The notes below the pieces were generated by a model that had not been told where the DNA came from, ran no database searches, and worked only from the letters and a program-made list of their open reading frames with translations. From contig JAPEHQ010000001.1 of assembly GCA_027405735.1 (NCBI GenBank), forward strand, positions 3,596,001 to 3,660,000: DNA of 64,000 nt, in the 5' to 3' direction. The stretch is from Mucor racemosus (lineage: Eukaryota > Mucoromycota > Mucoromycetes > Mucorales > Mucoraceae). The position numbers were made by a program, and so were the translations under genes. Of this stretch, positions 34,892 to 47,921 are shown one piece after another. Position 1 is the first letter of the stretch. Every line of letters begins with the position of its first letter.

Positions 34892-36378
34892 GTAAGAGTA
34901 AAAAAAAACTTAATGTAAATCACCTCTAGCGCAACAATTATAAAGTAAGACTATATTATCATCAAATAAACTACCACAAAATATTAACATGTATAAATAT
35001 TTACAGTAATGAGCTTGAATCAAGTGGGTACAGCATCGTAAATTCTTGAAAAAGTTCTCAAGTATTATAAAATCTCTTATTTTTAAGACTTACAAGGCTT
35101 ATAAGCGGAATATAAATTTAGAAAATTATTTTTGTCCAGATCATCAATTTTGACATTTTTTAATTTTTTTTTTCTGATTTTGCAAATCTAGAGTTAATTA
35201 TACTACCAATTATAAAAACAAAAAATATACACGTATGCAGAATTTAGCGCTCTATTTGCTCAATAAAAAATAATAAACATTTTTATCACAAAATATTACA
35301 CGAAAATTCTTTAATTAAAAAACTGTTTTTGGGTCAAAAATGCCAAGTTTCATTACTTAACGTTTAATATTAAGTTTTTATAAGATGTGTATTAGTCATG
35401 GCTACAATTTTCTCTCACAATGTAGTATATTTAAACGTTGATTTTGGTATCAAAATTTGATTTTTCTATTTTTTGATCAAAATCATGAGTGTTGGTAAGG
35501 ATAAAACGAGTCCTCGAAAATGTCCGCTACAAAATCTGAATTTTCAGACTGTACGTGGTTAAATATAAGAAAAGTTTAAAAAATCGCTTTTTTTTTATTT
35601 AAAGCTTAGATATATACCGTAGTATAAGAGACTTAGCCATTCAATCTTGCTATGCTCAATTACGGCGTTGCTCTACGAGCTCGCTTTTGCAATTTTTTAA
35701 TGAATCTATAATATGACAGCCAGTTTTTCCGGATGAAAATGCATGTTTTTATGATAACAGATATTGCCTATTTTGTTTAATTTATGGGTTGATGCGCTAT
35801 AATGCTGCTTTTGCATTGACTGAAATGTGCAATTTAGCAGGGTTTTAATTGCGCTAAATAATGCAAAGCCTTGAAAATACTTTTCTATGTGTGTTGTTTC
35901 TCTCTTTTTGTTTTCATATTCCAAGGATATATTCACCTTTGATAAGGCATATCAGACTATCAAGCTGATATTCTTTTCTTGTATCTGAAAATGGGAAATG
36001 AAAACGTGTACATTTTCAAACTATTTTGTAGCATTGGTGTCGAGCCGGGTTTTGCAAGCCAAATTTACTAGTATAAACTGGGCTCGACAACATCATCCCT
36101 ACTATTTTGTATGGGCTATAGGTTGTTTCAGATATTCTTTAAAAAAATTTATAAAATCAAATAATGATTCAAAATTGAATTTTGAAGTTGTACTTAATGT
36201 ACCGTGAATATACAAATGGCATATAGTAATTTCATTAGCTAACAGCTGTTTTTGAAGGAATAAAGCACAGTTTTCAACAAGAAATCTGTATTCCTCTGCT
36301 TGAAAAAATTAAATCAATTGGAAAAATTCTCGTAGTCAATGAATATTGATCCAAATGGACTGAAATTTTCAAAATTAA
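34892..36378 (+). repeat. Module M, single copy in direct orientation
   Basis: Similar to the P1 right arm (19912-21480 or so) with scattered substitutions and small deletions (for example CGAGTCCTCG versus CGAGTCCCCG). It includes the TGTCGAGCC / GGGCTCGACA pair at about 36040-36090. Homology fades near 36378. No arm-forming partner lies next to it, so this is the unpaired version of the element. Confidence 0.85.
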
Positions 36379-36633
36379 GAAAACTATATACAAACCTTTA
36401 TTCATTCTTTTTATTCCAATAACTAAGTATATTATGGTAATAGATTCTGGATTGTAAATCCCCTTTAACAGCAAAATTTAGAGCTTCTGTAGAACAAATT
36501 GATACATAGTTCATATGACTATTATTTAAATCGAGCTTTATTTGTGTTGTACAATTATTATAATATACACCAATTTTCCAAGTATTCAGTAGTAAATCAA
36601 AAATAATTAAACTCTATCGTTATTTATATTTAT

Positions 36634-39092
36634 TTACACATGACCCATAACAACTGTAAATCTCAAAGTAGGACCAATATTATTTGTTGAAGATGTACTC
36701 TTTCCAGAATTGCTCTTTTTAACATTACTATTCAACGCTGTTTTTAGCGTTCTCAAGTCATATGTGCTTTGTAGATAATGCAATTGATTAGATGTTTGCG
36801 GTGCGTAAATCAAAGGAGGAGGAGACGATGCTGTGGAAGGTGCATTAGTGTCTGTCTCATTATTATTACTGATATTGGCAGCTTGATCGTTTGCAACACT
36901 ACTTGTTGCAGTACCCAAATGAATATTATTTGAATTTTCATCGGCACAAAGTGTGGTACTTCGCCATCCCTATTTTTAAGTGATAAATAAATCTAAATGA
37001 AGTCTTACAGAAAACTTGGGAATAATAGCACTTACCCAGCTTTGTAGGACTGAGAAATTATCAGGGCTGCTTTGAAATAATGTTAATGCATGCTTTGGGC
37101 CTCTTGTTGGACAGTATATCTTGAACCAAGTCTTGACAACTTTCCGTTTATCTGAATATCGAGAAAATGACCAAACTTGTTGATTCGAGGCAATGGATGA
37201 TGATGGTGATGTAGGAGATATATTGTTGTTATTGGTATATGATTCATGTGATTGATTTTGCTGTTGTTGTTCCTCTGCAGATACTGGAGAATTATTATAA
37301 CTTTGTGGCACTGATTGACGGTGTAGATACACGCCTAGTTGAAGCACACCTTTACGTTGGGATCTTGTCTTCTGTATATACATATTCCAGTTTGACCTAT
37401 TCACATAATTAGAAACAATCTATCACTATTTTTTTTCGGTTTTTTTACCCTGCATAAAATACGGTGTCTGAATAAACTCGCATACCATGTTTAAGAGACG
37501 TAACGTCCGCAAATTCAACGCTGAAACGGAAAGGAGGATAGATGGAGTACTGTTCAACAGTAATTATAGGTGTTAATGGTGAAGCCTGACGATACTGTGA
37601 TGATAAACGCTTTTTACCGTAATTTGCTGTCGATGTAGATGAAGCTAATGTTATTGCTGATTCCCCAGTATATGTTGTTGTATCGTCCGTAGGGATTGGA
37701 TAGTATTTTTTAAGTGGTTCTTCTTCAACCTCTTCTTCATCATCTTCTTCTTCGTCATCTTCTTCGTCACCATCGTCATCATCATCTTCTTCTTTTACAT
37801 TATCGTCATCCTTGTTTTCGTCGTCTTGATTATTGGCAGCTTTTGTATCTTGTTTTTGCTTATCAACGCTTGGTATGGTCATATTAAGTTTGATATCTCG
37901 TTCCGAAGCTGATTCGATTTTTGACCTCAATTGTACCTGTTGCCATAACGCTTCTTTAAGAATTCTTTCAGGCACTAATCTCTGTTTCGTAAGAGGGTGT
38001 ATGTCGTTCTGTATAAATTCTAATTGTTCGAATGTCATGTGCATATAATAAATTGATTGGGATATAATATGACAATTTGCATTGGTATCCAATTCAGTCA
38101 AGACAAAAGAAGTTGATTTGGAATTAGAATAAATGTTGTATCTTGCATGAATTATTTGTTGAATAAATTGATATCTTTCATATTCGCTGTATCAAAAAAG
38201 GCTTTAGAACATTTTAAAACAAGCCTGAAACGGTAAATTACCTTGGTACCCAAAATGCATCACTTTCAATCACTTTTTGAAGCCACTCCAATGGCAAAGA
38301 AGCTAAAATCGATCGATCCATATGATATGCTTCTCGGCATAAAAAGGTAAACACAGCATCACAGATTCGATCGCTACCTTGAACCATCAACTCATTTGTA
38401 AACAATAGATAGTCGACAACATTTTGATGATTTAAATTTTTTAAGATGAAATCTACACAAATACCGCACACATCTAACTGAAAGTAAGAACTTGTAGCTA
38501 AGATCTGCCTCACGTTTTCTTGAGTGATTAATGGTTCATCAATTTTTCCATAAAGATATTCTAATACAAACTGAAATGACTCCATTGTGATGAATGGGTT
38601 ATCTTTGTCAAAATGTAATGTGATCTTGTTTGATTCGGCTTCTCGGAATCCTCCTTGTAATAATAATTTGAAATATGGGTTTTGATCCAACACTAATCTA
38701 TGCAATTGATATGTTTTATCCCATGAAGGAACGTAGACTTGAATATCGCTACCGATGCCATCTACAAGACCGCGTGTGAAAATATGTCGACACAGCATCA
38801 AAGAGTGAAGTCTCCAGTCATATTTTGAACCTGTTGTTATCTTTGATATGGATGAGGGGGATGAAATTGTAGCAATTGAAGTATTATAATTGGTTGACTT
38901 TGCTTCCATGGATGAGCTAGGTGAAGGGCTTTGATCTGAATAAGGTGTACTGATAGTAAGCCAAGGATGGTCAGTTACTTTAGGTGTTGAGCGTGTATCT
39001 CTAGTACTGGAGGAGCTGGTTCTAGTAGAACTAGTGCGCACATTAATACCACTACTATCACGTCTATTCAAAGAATTATTATCGTCCATCAT
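36634..39092 (-). CDS. BTB/POZ protein, germ-cell-less-like
   Basis: Four exons (39092-38242, 38186-37449, 37396-37036, 36969-36634) give about 761 aa. A Ser/Thr-rich N-terminus is followed by a BTB domain (about residues 110-235: GIGSDIQVYVPSWDKTYQLH, LVLDQNPYFKLLLQGGFREA, FQFVLEYLYG) and a BACK-like helical part with ISASLPLEW-type motif (LASLPLEWLQKVIESDAFWVP). After a very acidic insert comes a C-terminal beta-rich module: YPPFRFSVEF, RVYSDTVFYAGSNWNMYIQK and LQLGVYLHRQ. That arrangement is found in germ cell-less (GMCL1) and its fungal relatives. Metazoan GCL is a Cul3 substrate adaptor; an E3-adaptor role here is inference. A CAG/CAA Gln stretch and Asn runs lie in the third exon. Confidence 0.8.
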
Positions 39093-39294
39093 TCAAAATG
39101 TAGAAAAAGACACAAAAAAAAAAGTAAAAGAAAAGAAAAAAGGGGGTAAATATCTTGTTTGAACATGATGGAAGTTATTATGTACAATACAAGAAATATA
39201 GCATTACACGTGACATATATAAAGAGATGATCATTTATAAACATATTAAAAATAAAGTGCTGTAAAGAATGGAATAATTTACATATTTATTGAG

Positions 39295-40762
39295 TTATTG
39301 AGTTATTGGTGCAGAATCTTCTAAAGAAGATGCCACTTCAATCATAGGAGGGCTATTTTGATTGAAAACCCATCATGTTAATGCATAAATACTATCAATC
39401 TGAATATTTACATACCTTTGTCTTCTGCCATCTTTATAAGGAATTTTGACGGCGGGATGATCCATTGGTGTCAGTAATTCAAAACTGCATAACAATTCTT
39501 CATTTACACTCATGATTGCACCAAAATTATCAAACTCACCGCAATAATTTGGGGCACTAAACACTGTAACTAGGGTTCTTTCATTAAAAAATTGATAACC
39601 ATCCTCTACCACCATATGAGCTCTACAGACTAGATCAAGATCGAATTTGGATAAGAAATCATTCACAACTTTTTTTCCAAAGCAATAAGATACTCCTCTT
39701 TCATTATCTTCCCAATCAAATGCTGTATCGGATGGATCTGCCCATAATAGATCGTTCAAAAGTCCAAATTCAGGGACTTCGGTAGGTCGAATAATGGTTC
39801 GTATATCGTCCATTGTACCAAGTGATGGACTAAGACCGCCATGAACACAAAATATCTTTCCTGCAATTAATCCTGCAATTGGTAATGAGTTGAACACATC
39901 TACAAAAGTCTTCCAAATTTTGACATTTGTACGCCTTTTGCATTCATCATAAAATCCGTACACTTGCATAACAAAAATCAGTAAAAATATTACGTGAACA
40001 ATTGATGTAATTACCTCGAGTGACATTGGCACATTCATGATTTCCTCTCAAAAGAAAGAAATTCTCAGGATACTTAATCTTGTAACAAAACAGCAATAAT
40101 ATAGTTTCTAAACTCTGCTTTCCTCTATCTACATAATCACCTAACAGTAAATAGTTTGAATCGGGTGGAAACCCACCCATTTCAAATAATCGAATCAAAT
40201 CATGATATTGGCCATGTATATCACCCATAACTTTTACTGGCGGATTCAGTTCAATCAAAGTTGGTTGGCTCATAAAAACCTCATGTACAGCTTTGCAAAT
40301 GGCTGCAATTTCCGAATTTTTAAAGCAAATTGATTTTGTCACCTTTCCACTTGTGCCAACTTCTAGTAACCTGTTGATGCATTCATCGATATCCAAGTTT
40401 TTTCCGAATGATTGAGCTGATGTTGCAGTTAACTGATTTTGAGAACTTAAGCTTATTTGATTTACAGACATTATTGTGTCTTGATTTAGATCTTCATTTT
40501 CATTGCTGTTATTATTAGGAGAAGTGTTATTAACGTTATTAGCTGCATTTTTTGGTGACAATGCATTTGGAAAGGGATATTCTTCTTTATAGGTTGGTTG
40601 TTGTGAAACGTCAATTGGAGTAAGATTGCTATTGTGATGACTGACTAGAATTGAATTTATTGATGTTGCTGTTGTGTTTGAATATTCATTATCTGGTATA
40701 TCATTTTCTGCTCGAATAACGCTTGGTCTTTCTTTACGTTTTTTTGAATTAGTATTTCCCAT
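39295..40762 (-). CDS. PPZ1: Ppz-type Ser/Thr protein phosphatase (PP1-related)
   Basis: Three exons (40762-40015, 39962-39416, 39352-39295) encode about 450 aa. The protein begins MGNTNSKK, a good N-myristoylation site as in yeast Ppz1. A Ser/Asn-rich arm of about 120 residues precedes the PPP catalytic core, which holds [28 protein letters not shown] and [12 protein letters not shown] with all metal ligands. [38 protein letters not shown] and [12 protein letters not shown] match Ppz rather than PP1 or PP2A. Ppz phosphatases control K+/Na+ homeostasis, cell-wall integrity and pH, inhibited by Hal3. At the end, a GT-AG intron (39415-39353) leads to a short tail [10 protein letters not shown]...; if retained, translation ends at 39373 with a different tail. 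Confidence 0.93.
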
Positions 40763-41191
40763 TTTTTTGACTAAAATGTGTGATAAATAAAGAAAAAAGA
40801 AATGAAAAAAACTAGTAGAAAAAAGTGAGAAATTTTAATTGGGGTTTGACGGAGGTTGTTTCAAAAGGTAATAATAATATATTTCTAAAGGAGATCACCA
40901 TTTTCTTTTGCTTCCAAAAGGAGTCGGGGAAATATGGTTATTCATGCATTTCATGGATGATCGCCAATGTAAGAGAAATCTTAATTTAATCTTGATTCGC
41001 GAGTCAAAATCAAATTTTGAAAATAAACAACATATTAAAAAATATATTCACAAAGAATACCATCTAGTGATCATTTTGGATCATTACGTACTGTAATATT
41101 TATGGCTTTTTGAGCTCTTAAAAATCCTTTAGAATCAATGACAATGGTGTTGGCGGGGCATTTTTTTTATTATTATTATTATTACTATAAA
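40763..41191. other. PPZ upstream / kinase downstream region
   Basis: No gene is seen. It includes a (TTA)n microsatellite at about 41164-41186 next to the kinase stop codon. The 62-codon open frame at 40908-41096 has no support. Confidence 0.5.
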
Positions 41192-43645
41192 TCAATTTAA
41201 TTTCAATTCCTTCAACTCTCTTCGTAGGCTTTCATTTTCTTTTTGCAATTGGGCGTTATCCTTGAGAGTTTGCTGAATTAATTTATCTAAATGCTCTACT
41301 GTAGCAGTTAAATCATCGTTATTACTATAGGAGAAAATTCAGTTAATAAATGTGAAATCTACCCTTTCAGAATCTTTTATAAAACTCACTGTTGTGTCGA
41401 AACCACTTCCATTTCGTGGTCATTGGATATAGCAGGATGTACAACTGTCTTTTTGAAATTTAACCTTAATTCTTGCAATAAAATTCTTTGAGATTCATTA
41501 AATCGAAGTAATTCCTCGATTTGATATTGAGGGTTAATAACAGGGGCTGTTGAATGTTGGTGATGAGTATCTAAATGGCTAGAAGAAATGCTACCTCTAG
41601 GAGTAACGTCAACAGAAGAACTGTTTGATCCGCCAGTAAGTTCAAATCTACCGATTTTTCTGGAAGATTCAGTCAATAGTGCTATATTTTCTGTAGTTAA
41701 TAATTCTTGTGGTGGGTATCGCTTTTCTGTTACTGCAGTAGTATTTGGCTTGCTGTTGGCAGAAGAAGAGGAATAAGAAGAACTATCACGGGAAAGAGGA
41801 ATAGGTTGATATAACATGGGTGAACTTGTATTTGAAGATATTTCAAATCTTGATTTACGATCATTAGTAGATAAAAAGTCTTGACTAGGGATTTTGTGTA
41901 ATTGTTGCTGCTGTTGTTGTTGCTGTTGTTGTTGTTGTTGATCTTCTTTAATGTAAAATCTTCCTTTCATAACCTCACAGTCTTCATCTGGCATTGGACT
42001 AGATGATCTAATAGATGATGAAGTATCTTGAGATGATTCTTCGATAACAAAACGAGATTTCTTTGGAGGAGTCATTGATAATGGAGGAGAAGTTGAGGTT
42101 GAATTAGGAACGGGATCCGAAGGATGAACCATCATATTATTATTACGAACAACAACATCACCAAATGAAATATGTCTTTTTGTTGGTTTTGATTTTATGT
42201 TTTCTTGTGGTTGTTGATTCAAGATTAATTGTTCTACAGCAGGACTATTCTGATCTGATAATAAAAGCTCTTCAACTTCTGTATCAACATCGTCATCATC
42301 ATCAAAATCCCATTCATCTGTCTTTGTTATAGTAACTTGTTTTTGGGGTATCTTTTTACGAGGTCTTTGCTCAAGTGGAGGTAATTCGTATAAAATGGTT
42401 TTGATGAGATGATCCTTTTTTTTAGATTGCTTGAAAAATGCATGTTGTAATAGTTTCTCTGCATTTGGTCTTTTTAAAGGATCTTTAGATAAACAAATAT
42501 CAATCATATCTTTAAATGATTTAGAGTATTTGTGGATTGTATTGTCACGATCTAAGGTAGGTGGTTCATTTGAAAGTGTCATCATAAGTACCTGTATGTT
42601 TGTTTTTCAGTTTTAGTTGATCAGATGTTGTATTTAATTTTAATAAAACTATACCTTTAAAGGCGGAAACTTTGCAAAAGGAGCATGACCTGTTGCTAAT
42701 TCAATGGCTGTGATACCAAAACTCCAAATATCAGCCTTATAATCATATTCTGCTTGTTCCATAACTTCAGGCGCCATCCAACATGGTGTACCAACAAATG
42801 TCTTTCTCATGCCTCTTTCGCCAGTTTCCATCAAAGAACTAGAAACACCAAAATCACCGAGTAATACAGTACCATCGTCATCCATCAACAAATTTCCAGC
42901 TTTAACATCACGATGAATATGACCATTCTTGTGTAAATAGATTAAAGCTTCTAATGTTTGCTTCAAAATAGTTGCAATACTTGTTTCATCTAAACCTTCA
43001 GGGAATCTAGTTTTCATGATATCTAAACAAGAGCCTCCTGCTAGATATGGAGTGACAATATAAAGCTTTGATCCATGTACAAATGAACCGTATACACGCA
43101 ATACATTTGGATGTTTTGAAAGTGCCATTAATGCTGTTTCACGCTAAAATAAAATTTAAACTCCGACCGTTAGTATCTTCTTGTAACCCCTTAAACGAGG
43201 CAAGGCTATCTTACTCGGAGTTCATCAATTTGATTTCTTTCAAACTTATCGAGGTCAATCATCTTGAGAGCCATGCGTCTATTTAAAGGTTTATAAATAG
43301 CTTTATAGACTATAGCGGATGAACCATAACCTGCAACACACAAAAATCAGAATTGTAAAATAAAATTGTAAAATTTAGCAATGATTTACCAATAGCTTCT
43401 TTGATTTCAAAATCATCGATTTGACTAAAATGATGTTCAGATAATAACTGAGAAGGGACAGGGGAAGGTGGCATATTGCTGTCACTATTGAGCGTACTGC
43501 TTGTCATAATTTTCAAACCATTTAAAATGTCTATACCACTGATAGATCTTCTTGAATGGTGATGAGAAGATGATATTGATGGAGGTGCGATTAAAATAGG
43601 TCTTGGATTCTCTTTTTCAGAGTGTGTACTGTCAATACGCTCCAT
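41192..43645 (-). CDS. Ste20-group kinase of the OSR1/SPAK (Fray) type with RFx[I/V] motifs
   Basis: Five exons (43645-43390, 43330-43215, 43143-42655, 42591-41390, 41324-41192) encode about 731 aa. The kinase domain (about residues 75-350) has [53 protein letters not shown] and [11 protein letters not shown]. The [11 protein letters not shown] helix and the T-loop are OSR1/SPAK-like. Downstream are an acidic patch, a Gln run and four motifs [25 protein letters not shown] and [11 protein letters not shown]-terminal coiled coil ([12 protein letters not shown]...LRRELKELK) closes the protein; no CCT/PF2 domain of animal SPAK/OSR1 is recognisable. The animal enzymes are activated by WNK kinases to control ion cotransport. 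Here it sits head to head with adenylyl cyclase (523 bp apart) and next to PPZ. Confidence 0.87.
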
Positions 43646-44168
43646 TTAATGATAAATAAAAAAGTGATGGAAAGAGAAAGAGGAAAGTAAAATGGAAATG
43701 GAAATAACACAACAAAGGAAAAAGGAAAAGGCAAAGGGCTTTTGGGTCAATTTTATACGAAATTTCAAGGTACGAGAATTTTTTATTATTGTGTACACAA
43801 AGAGTAGAATACACTAGAAAGTGAATAGACACAGACACAGACGCAAGCAAAAGATTTAAGCTTATTTATAAATTATACCCATAGGATAATACAGATACGA
43901 ATGACGCACATTCAGGTTTCCTTTTCTCTTTCACAATCTCTTTGATTACACAAGAAAATAAGAATGTACAGGACATGTTGAAATATTTAATATGAGGTTA
44001 CACGCAACGAATTTTTTTATAAATATAAAATCAGTAACCCCACATATGTGTATGTATCTAATATACGGTATAACAAATAGTATTCATTAATATTCACACT
44101 TGTGTATTTCTTTTTTCTTTCTATTTCTTTTTATTATTTTTCATTAAAAATTTTTACCCCATACAAAT
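43646..44168. promoter_or_regulatory. Divergent promoter region of the kinase and adenylyl cyclase genes
   Basis: 523 bp between opposing start codons. The kinase side has long purine-rich stretches (GAAAGAGAAAGAGGAAAG); the cyclase side has TTTCTTTTTTCTTTCTATTTC just before the ATG. No discrete site is claimed. Confidence 0.4.
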
Positions 44169-44237
44169 ATGAATATACCTCATTCAAAGCATAATCATAC
44201 ACCTAGTTGGGAGAGTGGCAAAAGAGAAGAATTGACA

Positions 44238-44281
<44 letters not shown>

Positions 44282-47200
44282 CAGACATCAAACAACGAAT
44301 AGTAATTCTGACTCTTTTTTCAATCGTGTGTTTGGTCATCATTCTTCTGAATCTTCTCGAGGTAAATTTATATTTCAAAGGGTTTTTATGGAATAGGAGA
44401 GAGATATCTCAGAAAAGGAGTTGAATAATATACACACATAACACTTTAATTATACGGGGGGATTATTTTTTGGGGAGATGTAATAGTAATTTTGTGTGTA
44501 TATGTGTATTCATGTTGTGTATGTTTATTGTATTGTGTGTGTGTGTGTGATATATATCTTTTCTTTTGTTTCTTTTTCTTTTATCTTTTTTTTTTGCTAA
44601 TATAAACTATATATAGCTGGATCACCTATACCACCATCTAATACTAATTCTCATACAAATCATCATCATCACAATCAACCTTGTAAAAGTAATACATTAA
44701 ATTCAACTTTATTGTCACCTACCTCGACTACAAGAAAATCGCGTCATAGCCGTAATTCCTCTACAGGACATTTACCTGTAAATCCAGTTTCAATTATACC
44801 AACAAATACACCATTTAACAAAATGCAAAGAAGACGCTCATTTGATGGTATAGAAGGTCAGAATATTGTCTTCAAGAAACCTACCCCGACTCCGCTTTCG
44901 TCCGTATCTGCACGAGTAACAACTAGTCCTGTACCATCATCTCGGCAATCTCCCCATCACCCCCAGCATCAACAAAGAGGCGGTATTAATGTGCCGAAGA
45001 TTAACACTGCTGCTGTTCCATTCCCAAGAGGTGGTAGACAAATTGGACAGAATCATGCTGATACACATTTAGTAAGAAGAAGCAATTCAATTGAACGTAA
45101 TCAGTTCCGATTACCAGAAGGTAACATAATATAATCAATGACAATACATTATATTAACAACATTTTCATATGTACATATAGATCAACCACCAAAGAAAAG
45201 ACATTTATTTAGATTTGGGAAAAAGAAGAGTAAGTTGTCAATTATAAATAATTTTTGAGGATCTGATAAATAACCTGTTTGTTATATCACAGATTATACT
45301 CCTGCTGCCGTAGTTGCTAATAATTCAACATCTACTTCATCTTCGTCTAATACTACATCGACATCTGCATCTTCTAATAACAATAATATTTCAACAATGT
45401 CCTCTCCTCGCAAAAAATCAAATGATTTAGACCATAGATCTTTATTATCTGATTCTCATACTCCTGCTGCTGACATTCAACGATATTATTATCAGCAACA
45501 AATGAAGGATGAAAGAAAGCGGTCTGCTGGTTCCAATGGTAGTGGAAATACCCATAAAAAAAATAGCAGGGAGAATGTAAAGGATCAGCTATTACAACTA
45601 AGGTGTAAGTAAATGAATATCACAAATAGTAAAGCCATGAAAATATTTAACGTTTTGAATAGTGGATCAAAATTTTGAAAAAATGGATGGAATTGTCAAT
45701 AAAGATTATTACAAATCAGTCTCACCTGCACCCTCATCAGCTGCTACTACAATAGTTCCATCGACTTTAAATGTATCAACAGCTAATACAACACCAAATG
45801 GGATGGATGTAAGTACAAGAGCATTAAAGAATAAAATTAATTATATAGTTCAACTAATGCATTATAATCACAGGGTCTTGATTTAGAGTCGTGGGCTCCG
45901 CCTGATAGTTGGGGTGTGCAACCTCCTTCTATCATGTCTGCTTCAACAAACATGTTGGAAGAGGATCCTACAGATTTCGAAGATTACCAAATTGAAGTGC
46001 AAGAGAAATGGGATGTACCAAAAAAGAATGCTAATATCAAGATTTACCGACCAGACAAAACATATAATACGTTGCATGTACCATTGAATTCAACAACATT
46101 GGAAATTCTAAAGAAATTAGCAACAAAATTCTTCATGTCAGACATGACCAAGTTTAATCTAGTAATGAAAAGACATAATATCGGTATGCATATCATTTTC
46201 CAAGCGAAATTATAACATGTTAACACCTTGATTCTGTAAATAGAACGTATTTTGGGATTAACAGAGCGACCGCTTCAGATTCAAAAATTATTACAAGAAC
46301 AAATGGGTTATATGGATCAAGATAAAATTGACGATTGTACATATCTTGTACGCTTTCAAATGATGCCAAATATAGCACAGCCAGTTCAAGAAGATAAAGA
46401 ATTTGGTCAACATGTTGATCTTCAATCTAGATCATTAGCAACTATACCCATCTACCTTTATAAACATGCATCACGTATTGTTTCTCTGGATATATCCAAG
46501 AATCTTCAAATTGAAATACCTCTTGATTTCATTCAAATGTGCACCAGTCTAAAGCAGCTTTGGTTAGCCAACAATGAATATCTAATTTTACCTCCTTCTA
46601 CTCAATATATTTCATCATTGGAACATTTGAATATCTCTGGAAATAGGTTAAGTAATTTAGATCATGCAAATTTACATGAAATCACTGGTTTGAGAACATT
46701 GCGCGCAATCAACAACAGACTTGAATCTATACCGGAATCCTTTGCTACAAGTTTCAGTCATTTAACTACATTATTTGTATCCAACAACTCATTCACCAAA
46801 TTTCCCATGGTGATTTGTGATATTCTTACATTGGCATATCTCGATATTAGTTTCAACAAGATACAAATGTTTCCTGAAGAAATTGGTCAATTAACAAACC
46901 TAATTGGTCTGTTTGCTATTGCAAATCGTATTACAGGTGCATTGCCTGGCAGTTTTATACATTTGACTAAATTGCAAGAATTGGATCTTCGTCAAAATTT
47001 AATTACTGATTTAGATGTAGTTTCTCATTTACCTCGTTTGGAAATCCTGTTGGTTGATTATAATTCTACAAGCATTGTTAACTTTGAAATCAAGAGTTTA
47101 AAGCAACTCAAAATGTACAAAAATCATCTCACACAATTCAATTTAACAAGTGGCCCTGGTGGCGGCACTTGTTTAACTGAGCTCAATCTCTCTTGTTGTA

Positions 47201-47883
47201 AGCTATCAAGCTTACCTGAAGAATTGTTCAACAATACACAAGGGTTAGAGCGCCTTGTATTGGATAGTAACACCCTCAACTCAATTCCTTCAAGTATTGG
47301 TGCTTTGCAAAAGCTTGTTAAATTATCAATTCAAAATAACAATTTGGAGACATTACCCGCCGAGATCGGTAAATTATCTGAACTAAAAGCACTGGATGCT
47401 CAAAAGAACAATCTAAAATCATTGCCAAAGGAAATATGGCTCTGTTCGTCTTTACAAACTCTCAATTGTTCATCTAATTTACTGGATACTTTTCCTGAAC
47501 CATTATCGACAATTACACCTTCTTCTACTCCATTATTAAACAAGAAAACTGGTGATGATATATCAGATATGACATTGATTTGCGATGAAGATGATGATAT
47601 AATGATGAATATACTGCCTCCCTCTTTAAATGCAGGTCAAGGCGTTATAAAGCGTTTAGATCATTTATTGGATTATAATTCCATGACACATTCTGCATCT
47701 GGAACTACTTTTGTATCATCAAACTCATCTAATGCATCACCTATAACTCCTAGTGTAGGCAAGGCTCTCAGTTATACATCTGCACCATCTCCTAGTACAA
47801 TGAGTGCAAACTCATCTTTTAATGTATATTCATCAGATCAACCTATGCATCCTTATCACTTAACACCTCAACAAATCCAGCAA

Positions 47884-47921
<38 letters not shown>

